From: Lentisphaeria bacterium
GTDB lineage: Bacteria > Verrucomicrobiota > Lentisphaeria > Victivallales > UBA1829
NCBI GenBank assembly: GCA_017540385.1
Contig: JAFYBD010000103.1
Span: 1 to 7,192, forward strand
DNA length: 7,192 nt
Direction of reading: 5' to 3'
This document shows positions 1 through 7,048 of this stretch, in pieces (within the stretch, counting starts at the first letter, position 1; every line of letters begins with the position of its first letter). The translations under genes and the position numbers were made by a program. The notes under the pieces were generated by a model. That model saw only the letters and a list, made by a program, of their open reading frames with translations. It did not search any database and was not told the DNA's origin.

Positions 1-393
1 CAGGATGCCGGCAGATTCCTTGCCGGTGGTTTTCAGGTTCAGCAGTTCGATCGTGCACAGCTCCAGCGGGAGCTGGCCGTTGATGGACTTGAAGTCGTCG
101 TCGATCTGCGGGTCGAGGACTTCTTCGTAGTCGATTCTTACTTGATAGTCGCGGTACGGGAAGAAATCGCGGTCGATGCCGTCCACCGCGTCCGCTTTGT
201 GCAGCAGCACGTACTCCGCGGCCTGCGTGAGCATGTGCATGGTGTGCCATTCCTCGTCCGCTTTCGCGATGCGGGCGCGCGAGGTCGCGATGATCTGGAA
301 CAGCGAGGCCAGCGAGATCGCGAGGATGCCGATGGCGATGATGACCTCGATCAGCGTGAACTGCCCGAGACTGGATTTGCCCTTGCGTTTCAC
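1..393 (-). CDS. gspI: Type II secretion minor pseudopilin, GspI-like (3' end cut by window edge)
   Basis: This is a partial gene: 131 codons are visible with no stop before the window edge. Translation starts at a GTG (393-391) that overlaps the TGA of the preceding gspH by 4 nt (GTGA), a typical coupling arrangement; an AGGTGA lies about 7 nt upstream as a possible ribosome binding site. The product begins MKRKGKSSLGQ, followed by FTLIEVIIAIGILAIS: a short basic leader, then the class III pilin N-terminal helix with Glu at mature position +5 (residue 16). The residue before Phe12 is Gln, not the usual Gly. The rest (about residues 40-131) is a soluble acidic domain I cannot identify from motifs. 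GspI normally forms part of the pseudopilus tip with GspJ and GspK. The I assignment rests mainly on gene order after gspH and the short leader; GspJ or another pilin-like protein is possible. GspI proteins are often about 120-130 residues, so little may be missing. Confidence 0.8.
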   Translation of the reverse strand, partial: MKRKGKSSLGQFTLIEVIIAIGILAISLASLFQIIATSRARIAKADEEWHTMHMLTQAAEYVLLHKADAVDGIDRDFFPYRDYQVRIDYEEVLDPQIDDDFKSINGQLPLELCTIELLNLKTTGKESAGIL

Positions 394-941
394 TGCTGCT
401 CACCTGCTGTTGTTTCGTACGAGACGACCGAACCGGTCAGCTTCGCCACGTCGATGACCACGATGAGGTCCTTGCCCGAAAATGCCAGATTCAGTTTCCA
501 GCGTCCCGAGGCCCCTCCGTCCGGGTAGAACCGGAAGACTTCGATCGGACGGTTTTCATCCGTCGTGAGCTCGAATTCTTTCGGGAGCGCCCACTTGAAG
601 GACTCCTTCAGCGTCACGAACCCCTCGTCCTCGTACTCCATGGCCTCCTCCTGATTCGCGATCGGGCGGGCAATGTAGAACATGCGTTCCTCGGGGAAAT
701 ACACGACCATGCGGTCCTGTCCCATCTCCATCGCCTTGAAGCGGACTCTGGAGCAAAGGGACCGGAAATCGTTCGTCGTGCTGCGGATGAGGCGCGACGT
801 GGAGTCCGTGCGCATCGCTCCGATGGCGATCGTCCCCGTCAAAACCATGATCACGATCACGACCACGACTTCGACGAGTGTAAATGGCTTTCGTCTCGAC
901 ATAATTGCGCTCGGACTCCCGTTGGACGCGGGGTGTTTCAC
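390..941 (-). CDS. gspH: Type II secretion minor pseudopilin GspH
   Basis: The 183-residue product has a basic leader ending SRRKP, then FTLVEVVVVIVIMVL (from residue 20), the pilin-type membrane helix with Glu24 at mature +5. The residue before Phe20 is Pro, not Gly. The C-terminal half has the GspH pattern: FYPDGGASG followed by beta strands ending in VVIDVAKLTGSV. GspH is a minor pseudopilin thought to join the pseudopilus near its tip. The start used here is a GTG at 941, 18 nt after the gspG stop, with only a weak AGG upstream; it gives a 19-residue leader. An in-frame ATG at 902 gives a six-residue leader (MSRRKP), with a GGGAG about 13 nt upstream. That start is just as plausible and would suit short pseudopilin leaders. 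The stop overlaps the next gene's start by 4 nt. Family membership is fairly secure; the start is not. Confidence 0.85.
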   Translation of the reverse strand: MKHPASNGSPSAIMSRRKPFTLVEVVVVIVIMVLTGTIAIGAMRTDSTSRLIRSTTNDFRSLCSRVRFKAMEMGQDRMVVYFPEERMFYIARPIANQEEAMEYEDEGFVTLKESFKWALPKEFELTTDENRPIEVFRFYPDGGASGRWKLNLAFSGKDLIVVIDVAKLTGSVVSYETTAGEQQ

Positions 942-959
942 TGGTTGCCTGCAGGCGTA

Positions 960-1379
960 TTATTCCCAGTTGTTCAGGTCGGAGTATTCGCCCTCGCCGC
1001 CTTCCTGTCCGTCGGCGCCGTAGGTGAGCAGGTCGAAATCGCCGTGTTCGCCGGGGAAGACGTAGACATACTGCCCGCCCCAGGGATCCGTCGGCACTTT
1101 CGGCTTGATGTACGGGCCTTCCCACTTCTCGGACTGGTCGATGTTCTCCACCAGGCCCTGCAGGTCGGACGGATACGTCCCGACGTCCAGCTTGTAGCCC
1201 TGAAGCGCATCGTCGATCAGCTTGATCTGGGTCTTCGCCGTGGCGACCTTGCTCTTCTTGATGTAGTTCATGTACATCGGGGTGGCGACGGATGCCAGGG
1301 TGACCAGAATCACGATCACGACCACGACTTCGATCAGGGTGAACGGTGCGACTCTGCGGCGTTGTTTGTTCTGTTTCAT
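960..1379 (-). CDS. gspG: Type II secretion major pseudopilin GspG
   Basis: The 139-residue product is the main subunit of the periplasmic pseudopilus. It starts with a 12-residue basic leader (ends RRRVAP), then FTLIEVVVVIVILVTLA, with Glu17 at mature +5. Proline, not glycine, precedes Phe13. The GspG signature is complete: TYPSDLQGL (68-76), WEGPY (86-90), PTDPWGGQY (96-104), PGEHGDFDL (109-117), YGADGQEGGEG (120-130) and a C-terminal SDLNNW (133-138). The acidic 115-134 loop matches the known calcium-binding site of the family. Length is normal. The ATG at 1379 has a good ribosome binding site (AAAGGAG, about 8 nt upstream), the strongest in the window, as suits the most abundant subunit. 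It follows gspF by 56 nt, the largest gap within D-I. No convincing promoter is visible in that gap. This gene distinguishes the locus as T2SS, not type IV pilus. Confidence 0.96.
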   Translation of the reverse strand: MKQNKQRRRVAPFTLIEVVVVIVILVTLASVATPMYMNYIKKSKVATAKTQIKLIDDALQGYKLDVGTYPSDLQGLVENIDQSEKWEGPYIKPKVPTDPWGGQYVYVFPGEHGDFDLLTYGADGQEGGEGEYSDLNNWE

Positions 1380-1435
1380 AGGGTTGTCTCCTTTAGTTGT
1401 AGGATGAAATTGCTTTTGCCTCTTGCAGGGGGGGG

Positions 1436-2638
1436 TTATTCGACGGCGTTCAGGTCCATCATGGCCTGGAAGATCGAGACCACGACGAGCAGGACGACCG
1501 AAGCCAGCAGGAGGATCACCGCAGGCTCGAACAGGCTCAGCATGCGCTTGATCTTCGCCCTGGTGTCACTTTCCAGGTTGTCCGCGATTCGGACCAGCAT
1601 GTCGCCCACGTTGCCCGATTCCTCGCCCACGCGGAGCATCGGCACCGTTTCACGCGGCACGTACGGATTGCCCATCAGCGTCGCCGACAGCTTCTGGCCC
1701 TGTTTCAGTTTGTCCGCGATCGGCTGGAAGGGTTCCGCCACCACGGGGTTGTGGATGATGCGACCGGCGATCTTCACCGTGCGGATGATCTCCACATGGT
1801 TCATCGTCATGATGGACAGCGTGCGGATGTAACGGCACATTTCCAGGTCGGAGATGATGCGTCCGATCAGCGGCACTTTCAGTTTCCATTTGCTCGTCAC
1901 ATAGTCGAACTGCTTCTTGCCGAAGATCTGGATGTAGGCCAGGCACGCCGCAATGATCGCCAGAGGAATCGTCCACCAGGCCCATTTCGCGAACGCGCTG
2001 AACGCCAGCAGACGGTTCAGCGACGGCGGCGTCTCGCGTCCCATGTCCGCGAAGATCGTCGCGAACTTCGGCACGAACACCGTGAACATCAGGATCACCA
2101 CGATCAGGACGATGCTCAGGATCACGGCCGGGTAGATCGAGTTCGACACGATGAACCCCTTCAGGTCGCGGGTCTCGCCCATGAACTTGTACAGCTGGAC
2201 CAGCACTTCCGGCAGACACCCGGACTCTTCGCCGGATTCGATCAGGTTCGCGTAGTAGTCGGGGAAGAGCGAACCCTGGGACCGGATCAGTTCGGAGAAC
2301 TTCTTGCCTTCGTGGAGTCCCTGGCGCATGTTGTTCACGAACGATTTCTGCCGCGGGTCGTCCGACCCTTCGGCGATGATCGCCAGTGCGCGTTCCAGGG
2401 GGATATACGAACTCAGCAGCGGAGAGAGCTGCCGGGTGAATGCAAACGTGTCGATGCCGCTGTTGCCGAAGAGCTGGAGCTTGCCTTTCCCGCCCATCGA
2501 CGCCTCGCCCAGATACTGGATCGGGATCAGGCGGCGCGAACGCAGTTTGCCCAGTGCCTCGTTCTGATTGTCGGCTTCGATCAGCACCTCGGACGGCTTG
2601 TCCCGCCCGGAGGACGCCAGATATTTATACAGACCCAT
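1436..2638 (-). CDS. gspF: Type II secretion inner-membrane platform protein GspF
   Basis: The 400-residue polytopic protein is normal length for GspF. An N-terminal cytoplasmic segment is followed by two related T2SSF domains (about 66-190 and 268-390). Landmarks are FTRQLSPLLSSYIPLERAL (67-85), ESGCLPEVL (138-146), the SIYPAVIL entry to the first membrane helix (about 167-190, ending FVPKF), a second helix at about 220-239 (WAWWTIPLAIIAAC), the second-domain MLRVGEESGNVGDML (334-348) and a C-terminal helix (about 370-391, LFEPAVILLL onward). GspF sits in the inner membrane and couples ATP hydrolysis by GspE to pseudopilin insertion. The ATG at 2638 is 18 nt after the gspE stop and has GGGAG about 8 nt upstream. 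The TAA stop is followed at once by eight C (minus strand). PilC of type IV pili is homologous, but the neighbours point to GspF. Confidence 0.96.
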   Translation of the reverse strand: MGLYKYLASSGRDKPSEVLIEADNQNEALGKLRSRRLIPIQYLGEASMGGKGKLQLFGNSGIDTFAFTRQLSPLLSSYIPLERALAIIAEGSDDPRQKSFVNNMRQGLHEGKKFSELIRSQGSLFPDYYANLIESGEESGCLPEVLVQLYKFMGETRDLKGFIVSNSIYPAVILSIVLIVVILMFTVFVPKFATIFADMGRETPPSLNRLLAFSAFAKWAWWTIPLAIIAACLAYIQIFGKKQFDYVTSKWKLKVPLIGRIISDLEMCRYIRTLSIMTMNHVEIIRTVKIAGRIIHNPVVAEPFQPIADKLKQGQKLSATLMGNPYVPRETVPMLRVGEESGNVGDMLVRIADNLESDTRAKIKRMLSLFEPAVILLLASVVLLVVVSIFQAMMDLNAVE

Positions 2639-2656
2639 GCGGCTTCTCCCAAGTCG

Positions 2657-4288
2657 TTACATGTCCGCTACGGACCGGTTGGCTTCTTCGATCGTCGTGA
2701 TGCCCAGACGGACCTTTTCGTCCGCGTCCTGGCGCAACGTGCGCATGCCGTGCTTCACCGCGATGGCCTGCAGCACGCTGCTGTCCTCTTCGCGGATCAC
2801 GGCCGCGCGGAGGTCGTCCGTCACGGTCAGGAGCTCGAAGACGCCGGAGCGTCCCTTGAATCCCGTGCCGCCGCAGCGTCTGCAGCGGTTCGTGATGTCG
2901 CCCTTCTGCCCTCTCGGGACTCCGATGTAGCCGGAGCCGCCGCAGGTCGTGCAGATCTTGCGGACGAGTCGCTGGGAAAGCACGCCGTACAGAGCGGAGG
3001 AGACCAGGAACGGTTCCACGCCCATATCCAGCAGACGGGTCACGGCGCCCACGGCGTCGTTCGTATGCAGCGTGCTCAGCACCAGGTGACCGGTCAGTGC
3101 CGCGTTGATGGCGATGTCGGCCGTCTCGCGGTCGCGGATTTCGCCGACCAGGATGATGTCCGGGTCCTGACGCACGATGGAGCGGAGTCCCGCGCCGAAC
3201 GTCACGCCGATCTTTTCGTTCACCTGCATCTGGCACAGGCCCGCGGTCTTGTATTCCACGGGGTCTTCGATGGTGATGATCTTTTTCTTGTTGTCGTTCA
3301 GCTGATTGATCACGCTGTACAGGGTCGTCGTCTTGCCGCTGCCGGTGGGCCCCACGACCAGGATGATGCCGTACGGGATGCTGATCAGCTTCTCGAAGTC
3401 CTTCAGGTTCGCGTCGGACATGCCGAGCGTCTTCAGGTCGAACGTCAGCGCGTCCTGGTTCAGGAGTCGGAGCACGATACTTTCGCCGGTCAGGATGGGC
3501 AGCGTACTGATACGCATGTCCAGCTCTTCATGGCCGAGACGGACGTTCGTACGGCCGTCCTGAGGCAGACGGCTTTCCGCGATGTTCAGGCCGCCGATCA
3601 GCTTGATGCGCGATGCGATGGCCGGGAACTGGTTCAGCGGGCAGCTCATGATCTCGCGCAGCACGCCGTCGATTCGGCACCGGACCACCACGGCGTCCTC
3701 GCCGGGCTCCACGTGAATATCGCTCGCCCCGTCTTCCAGGGCGCGTGTGAAAATGTCGTTCACCAGGCGGACGATCTTCGCCTCGCCCGCCATGCTGCGC
3801 AGCGACGCCTCGTCGTCCGTTTCGTGAAATTCCTGCTCCTCCTCCACGTTCTGAAGACGGGAGAGGATGCGCTCCAGAAACGTCCGGCGGACGAACTGGA
3901 AGCTCACCGTCATGTGCCAGCTCTTGCTGACCAGGAACGTGATGTGCTCGATGCTGTACGGATCGGCGATCAGGAACGTCATGGTCTTGTTCTCGTCCGA
4001 CCATTCGTACGGCACGCACAGGTTCGCGTTCAGGAATTCCTGCGGGGCGCTCGGATACGGATCCGGCTGATTGAGGTCGTTCTCGTCCGGCGCCGGGATC
4101 CCGTAGCACTGCGAGTAGATCTCGGTCAGCTGCTGCTCGTTGATCGTCCCCGCCCTGACGAGGGCGGAGTCCGCATCGCGGAGTTCCGCCGCCGTGGCGT
4201 CCGCGGACGGGTACTCCTCCGAGAGCGCCGCCAGGCGCTCATGGAGTTTCGCCCGCATTTCGGGATAGGAGTTCATTGCATTCGTCAT
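2657..4288 (-). CDS. gspE: Type II secretion ATPase GspE
   Basis: This 543-residue cytoplasmic hexameric ATPase powers pseudopilus assembly. It has an N-terminal T2SSE_N-type domain (about 40-150, with LVRAGTINEQQLTEIY), then the N2 and catalytic domains. Visible motifs are Walker A GPTGSGKT (313-320), Asp box ITIEDPVEY (338-346), Walker B region DPDIILVGEIRD (375-386) with catalytic Glu383, and His box TGHLVLSTLHTND (399-411). All key residues are present, so it should be active. A four-cysteine zinc module follows (C446, C449, C469, C472) with a 19-residue spacer; both halves read CxxCxGxG (CTTCGGSG, CRRCGGTG), then FKGRSGVFELL. The ATG at 4288 lies 12 nt after the gspD stop; the ribosome binding site GAGG overlaps that TGA, suggesting translational coupling. 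PilB-type ATPases are close relatives; the operon context favours GspE. Confidence 0.97.
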   Translation of the reverse strand: MTNAMNSYPEMRAKLHERLAALSEEYPSADATAAELRDADSALVRAGTINEQQLTEIYSQCYGIPAPDENDLNQPDPYPSAPQEFLNANLCVPYEWSDENKTMTFLIADPYSIEHITFLVSKSWHMTVSFQFVRRTFLERILSRLQNVEEEQEFHETDDEASLRSMAGEAKIVRLVNDIFTRALEDGASDIHVEPGEDAVVVRCRIDGVLREIMSCPLNQFPAIASRIKLIGGLNIAESRLPQDGRTNVRLGHEELDMRISTLPILTGESIVLRLLNQDALTFDLKTLGMSDANLKDFEKLISIPYGIILVVGPTGSGKTTTLYSVINQLNDNKKKIITIEDPVEYKTAGLCQMQVNEKIGVTFGAGLRSIVRQDPDIILVGEIRDRETADIAINAALTGHLVLSTLHTNDAVGAVTRLLDMGVEPFLVSSALYGVLSQRLVRKICTTCGGSGYIGVPRGQKGDITNRCRRCGGTGFKGRSGVFELLTVTDDLRAAVIREEDSSVLQAIAVKHGMRTLRQDADEKVRLGITTIEEANRSVADM

Positions 4289-4300
4289 GAGCGGTTATCC

Positions 4301-6949
4301 TCAGTCGAGAGTGAACATACGGGAGCTGGCTTTCTTGTGCGTGCCGTCGGCGGAACTGCCCAGATTGTCCTCAAACTCGTTGATGGCTTCGAGAGCGTCG
4401 TTGTAACGGCGGATCATATCTTCCACGCGGCTCTTCTCGTTGATGATGTGGCCGGTGATCATGATCAGGATCTCGGTGCGGCCCAGCGAGGAGTTGGTCT
4501 TGCCCAGGAGACGGCGGAGGAACGGGATCTCGTTCAGGAACGGGAGCGATTCCAGCTGGTCCTGATTTTCTTCTTCGATCAGGCCGCCGATGACCATCGT
4601 CTGGCCGTTGTGGATCGTCATGTAGGTCTGGACTTCGCGGGTGGTCAGTTCAGGCGCCTGCGTCGTGCCGGACAGCGTGATCATGTTCGCGCTGGACAGC
4701 GACTGGTTGATCTTCAGGGAGATCAGGTCGGTGCTGGTGACCTGCGGGGTCACGGTCAGCTTGATACCGGAATCCTTGAACGACGTGCTGGTGAGCAGGG
4801 AGCCGGAGCTGCTGGTGTCGGTCACCGTGCTGCCCACGTACGGAGTCTGCTTACCGACGTTGATCATGGCTTCGGTGTTGCTCGAAACCAGGACCTGCGG
4901 GCTGGAGATGATTTTGTACTTGCTGTCGCCGGCGTATGCCCGGATGTAACCGAGCTTGTTGTTCGGGTCGTTCGGATCGGCCAGCATGAAGGTGTAGCCG
5001 GTCTGACGGTTGTTGATGCCGGACTGGTCGATGTCCGGGGTCAGTTCGGACCAGTGGGTGCTCATGGACATCGTGTTTCCGCCCCAGCTGCTTGCCGCGG
5101 CCACTTCCATGCCCCAGTTCATCGAATCGTCGACCGAGACTTCGGCCACGGTCACCTGCAGCAGAACCTGCGCAGGAACCACGTCGAGGCGGTCGAGCAG
5201 GGCTTTGATGGAGGCATAGGTTCTCGGAGTCGTACGGATGACCAGGCGGTTCAGCGCGCCGTCGGAGAAGATCTTCACGGGCGTTTCGAAGATGTTGGAC
5301 TTCTGGTCCGTCGTGGTCGAGCTGTATTCCGTGCTCACGCTGTTACGGTTGTTGTTATTCGTGTTACGGGTCGTGCTCGTGCCGTTCACGCTCTGCGTGC
5401 GGTTGCTGCCGTCGTCGTCGATCGTGAGGGACGTGCCGGTCATGTTGTAGAGCACCGCCAGGGCCTGCATGAGCTGCTCGGACTTGGTGTACATGACCTT
5501 GTGGACGAAGATGCGTTCCTGGTCAAGGGAGATCGTGCCGTCGAGGATTTCGATCCAGTTGCGGATTTCCTGCGTGGCTTCCTGCGTCGCGGCGCTGGCG
5601 ATGATGAGCTGCAGGCGGTCGACGCTCGTGATTCTCACGGCGCCGGGCTGATCGTTGTTGTCATTCAGCTGACGCACCACGAAGCCGAGAGTCGGCAGGA
5701 CGTCGCGGAGTTCTTCGGCGATCTTGCTCGGCAGGATGTTTTCGCAGGGCACCACCACGCGCGGCCATTTGGTCTTCGGGTTGTCGTCCAGGATGTCGAG
5801 CAGGTCTTTCAGTTTGCGGATGTTGTCCTTGTAGTCGCACAGCAACACCGCGTTCGGGCGCTGGACCTGGATGCAGGTCGCCGTGCTGCCGAGGAACGGG
5901 CGGATCTGGTTGATGACTTCCTGCGCGCTGGCGAAGTTCAGCGGATAGAGCAGGTATTCGGATTCTTCCAGTTTCGCGCGGGAACCGAGTTTGTTCAGCG
6001 GGAGGATGCGGAGCAGACCGGAACTCTCGACCGTGATCGTGACGCCGGCGTTTTCAATGAGGGTGGCGAACGCCGCCCACAGGTCGCGCTTGGTCATCGT
6101 GGAGTTCAGGTTCAGGGTCACGAAACTGCGGATGTCGGAGTCGATCACGAAGTTGAATCCGAGGGCGTCCGCGAACGCCGGGATCACGTCCATCATCGGG
6201 GCGCTGTTGAACACGATGTTCACGGCGATCTCTTCGTCGCCGCCCTGGCCGCCGTTCAGTTCTTCTTCAAACAGGATGTTCTCGTAGAAGGGTTCCGGCT
6301 TCTTGTCGGCCTTCTCGTCCTTGGCCGGAGGCCGGACCGGGGTTTCCACCGCTTCGATCTGTTCCGGGGTGGCGAGGTCGCGGGACTGCTCGCGGTCGGT
6401 GATGATCATTTCCTCGCCGATCGTCTGGGGTTCCAGCTTGACGTCTTCGCCCACGTACTTGTCCTTGTAGAGGAAACCGAACTTGGCGTTCGGGTCTCTC
6501 TTGTTGCTTTCGCCGTCGCCGACCTCGTCGCCGAGGCCGATCGCCTCAAGGAACCGTCCGAGCCAGGTGGAGTCGCCCTTTTCGGCCGCTTCGATTTCCT
6601 CTTCCGCGGCAGCTTCGACTTCGTCGATCTCGGAACTCGGTGCGTTCACCACCACCACGTCCGTGACTGTGACGTCGCCGTTTTCGCCGGGCGTGACGAT
6701 CGAGGTCCGCTCCATGGTGATCTCGTCGGCGGTGGGGTCCTTGAGGATGACAACCTTGCCGTTGTCCTTGTCCTCCAGGATCTTGCCTTCGCTCAGGCTG
6801 AGCTGTTCGACTGCGGGTGCGGCACTCTCCGCCTGGGAGGCTGCCGCGGACTCGTCAGCTTCGTCAGCCGCGCTCGTGATCTGGGGTAAAACGAGCAGGA
6901 TGGAAGCGAACGCCGCACCGGTGAGGGTTGTGCAAATCTGTCTCTTCAT
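4301..6949 (-). CDS. gspD: Type II secretion outer-membrane secretin GspD with acidic N-terminal extension
   Basis: The product has 882 residues, longer than the usual 650-700 for GspD. A signal peptide (1-27, ending QITSA before ADEA) indicates Sec export. Residues 28 to about 240 are an acidic, low-complexity extension (Ala/Glu/Asp rich, e.g. 105-125) that I cannot match to a domain. Then come an N0-like domain (about 242-318, VNIVFNSAPMMDVIPAFAD), N1 (about 331-388), N2 and N3 (about 396-590, with a Ser/Thr/Asn-rich loop at 511-550), and the secretin barrel: VPAQVLLQVTVAEV (591-604), SSPQVLVSSNTEAMINVGKQ (682-701), GQTMVIGGLIEEE (782-794), LPFLNEIPFLRRLLG (802-816) and RTEILIMITGHII (824-836). 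It would form the multimeric outer-membrane gate. A 40-residue C-terminal tail is present, but I cannot tell whether it binds a pilotin. The ribosome binding site before the ATG at 6949 is weak (GGAA). No gspC precedes it. Confidence 0.96.
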   Translation of the reverse strand: MKRQICTTLTGAAFASILLVLPQITSAADEADESAAASQAESAAPAVEQLSLSEGKILEDKDNGKVVILKDPTADEITMERTSIVTPGENGDVTVTDVVVVNAPSSEIDEVEAAAEEEIEAAEKGDSTWLGRFLEAIGLGDEVGDGESNKRDPNAKFGFLYKDKYVGEDVKLEPQTIGEEMIITDREQSRDLATPEQIEAVETPVRPPAKDEKADKKPEPFYENILFEEELNGGQGGDEEIAVNIVFNSAPMMDVIPAFADALGFNFVIDSDIRSFVTLNLNSTMTKRDLWAAFATLIENAGVTITVESSGLLRILPLNKLGSRAKLEESEYLLYPLNFASAQEVINQIRPFLGSTATCIQVQRPNAVLLCDYKDNIRKLKDLLDILDDNPKTKWPRVVVPCENILPSKIAEELRDVLPTLGFVVRQLNDNNDQPGAVRITSVDRLQLIIASAATQEATQEIRNWIEILDGTISLDQERIFVHKVMYTKSEQLMQALAVLYNMTGTSLTIDDDGSNRTQSVNGTSTTRNTNNNNRNSVSTEYSSTTTDQKSNIFETPVKIFSDGALNRLVIRTTPRTYASIKALLDRLDVVPAQVLLQVTVAEVSVDDSMNWGMEVAAASSWGGNTMSMSTHWSELTPDIDQSGINNRQTGYTFMLADPNDPNNKLGYIRAYAGDSKYKIISSPQVLVSSNTEAMINVGKQTPYVGSTVTDTSSSGSLLTSTSFKDSGIKLTVTPQVTSTDLISLKINQSLSSANMITLSGTTQAPELTTREVQTYMTIHNGQTMVIGGLIEEENQDQLESLPFLNEIPFLRRLLGKTNSSLGRTEILIMITGHIINEKSRVEDMIRRYNDALEAINEFEDNLGSSADGTHKKASSRMFTLD

Positions 6950-7048
6950 CTTTGAGGTTCCGTTTCTTATGTAATTGTTCCCGGGTAGACCCGGTTTTTT
7001 TTGATTGTTTTCGTGAATCAGGTTGAAAGTTCTGGGTTCGTATCGGGG
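6950..7048 (-). other. gspD leader / intergenic spacer
   Basis: These 99 nt separate the stop of the glycine-rich gene from the gspD ATG. They are AT-richer than the flanking genes and hold the hairpin at 6981-6994, an 8-nt A run on the minus strand, and a weak inverted repeat TGATT/AATCA (7002-7006 with 7016-7020). I see no convincing -35/-10 pair. The short spacing leaves it open whether gspD is cotranscribed with the upstream gene or starts here. The sequence just before the ATG (ACGGAACCTCAAAG) offers only a poor Shine-Dalgarno match. Confidence 0.6.
6981..7002 (+). terminator. Terminator-shaped hairpin plus T8, oriented against the operon
   Basis: CCGGG (6981-6985) pairs perfectly with CCCGG (6990-6994) around a TAGA loop, and eight T follow on the plus strand (6995-7002). 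This is the form of an intrinsic terminator for plus-strand transcription, although the stem is only 5 bp. On the minus strand, where all the genes lie, the A run precedes the hairpin and no U run follows, so it should not terminate the operon. It may be a barrier to antisense transcripts entering the upstream gene, a leader structure in the gspD mRNA about 31 nt before the ATG, or chance. Confidence 0.35.

Noticed and set aside
556..1125. Minus-strand open frame of 189 codons in another phase over gspG/gspH
   Set aside because: The product is Arg/Gly-rich shadow sequence; the overlapping gspG and gspH frames carry clear family motifs.
1428..1435. Run of eight G (plus strand) as a phase-variation tract
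   Set aside because: It lies just after the gspF stop codon and outside any coding sequence, so slippage would not change a protein; I see no promoter it would space.
933..1832. Plus-strand open frame of 299 codons across gspH, gspG and gspF
   Set aside because: It overlaps three recognised minus-strand genes and shows no domain or ribosome binding site.
1751..6889. A plus-strand open frame of 1,712 codons as a giant gene
   Set aside because: It is exactly antisense and codon-aligned to gspF, gspE and gspD, whose motifs are unmistakable. Its composition (His/Asp/Arg/Gln/Val) is that of a shadow frame, and the openness follows from absent TTA/CTA/TCA codons.
1..6949. The locus as a type IV pilus assembly cluster (pilQ/B/C and pilins)
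   Set aside because: GspG has the full T2SS major pseudopilin signature with the PTDPWG and calcium-loop motifs, gspH follows it, and the D-E-F-G-H-I order is that of a T2SS.
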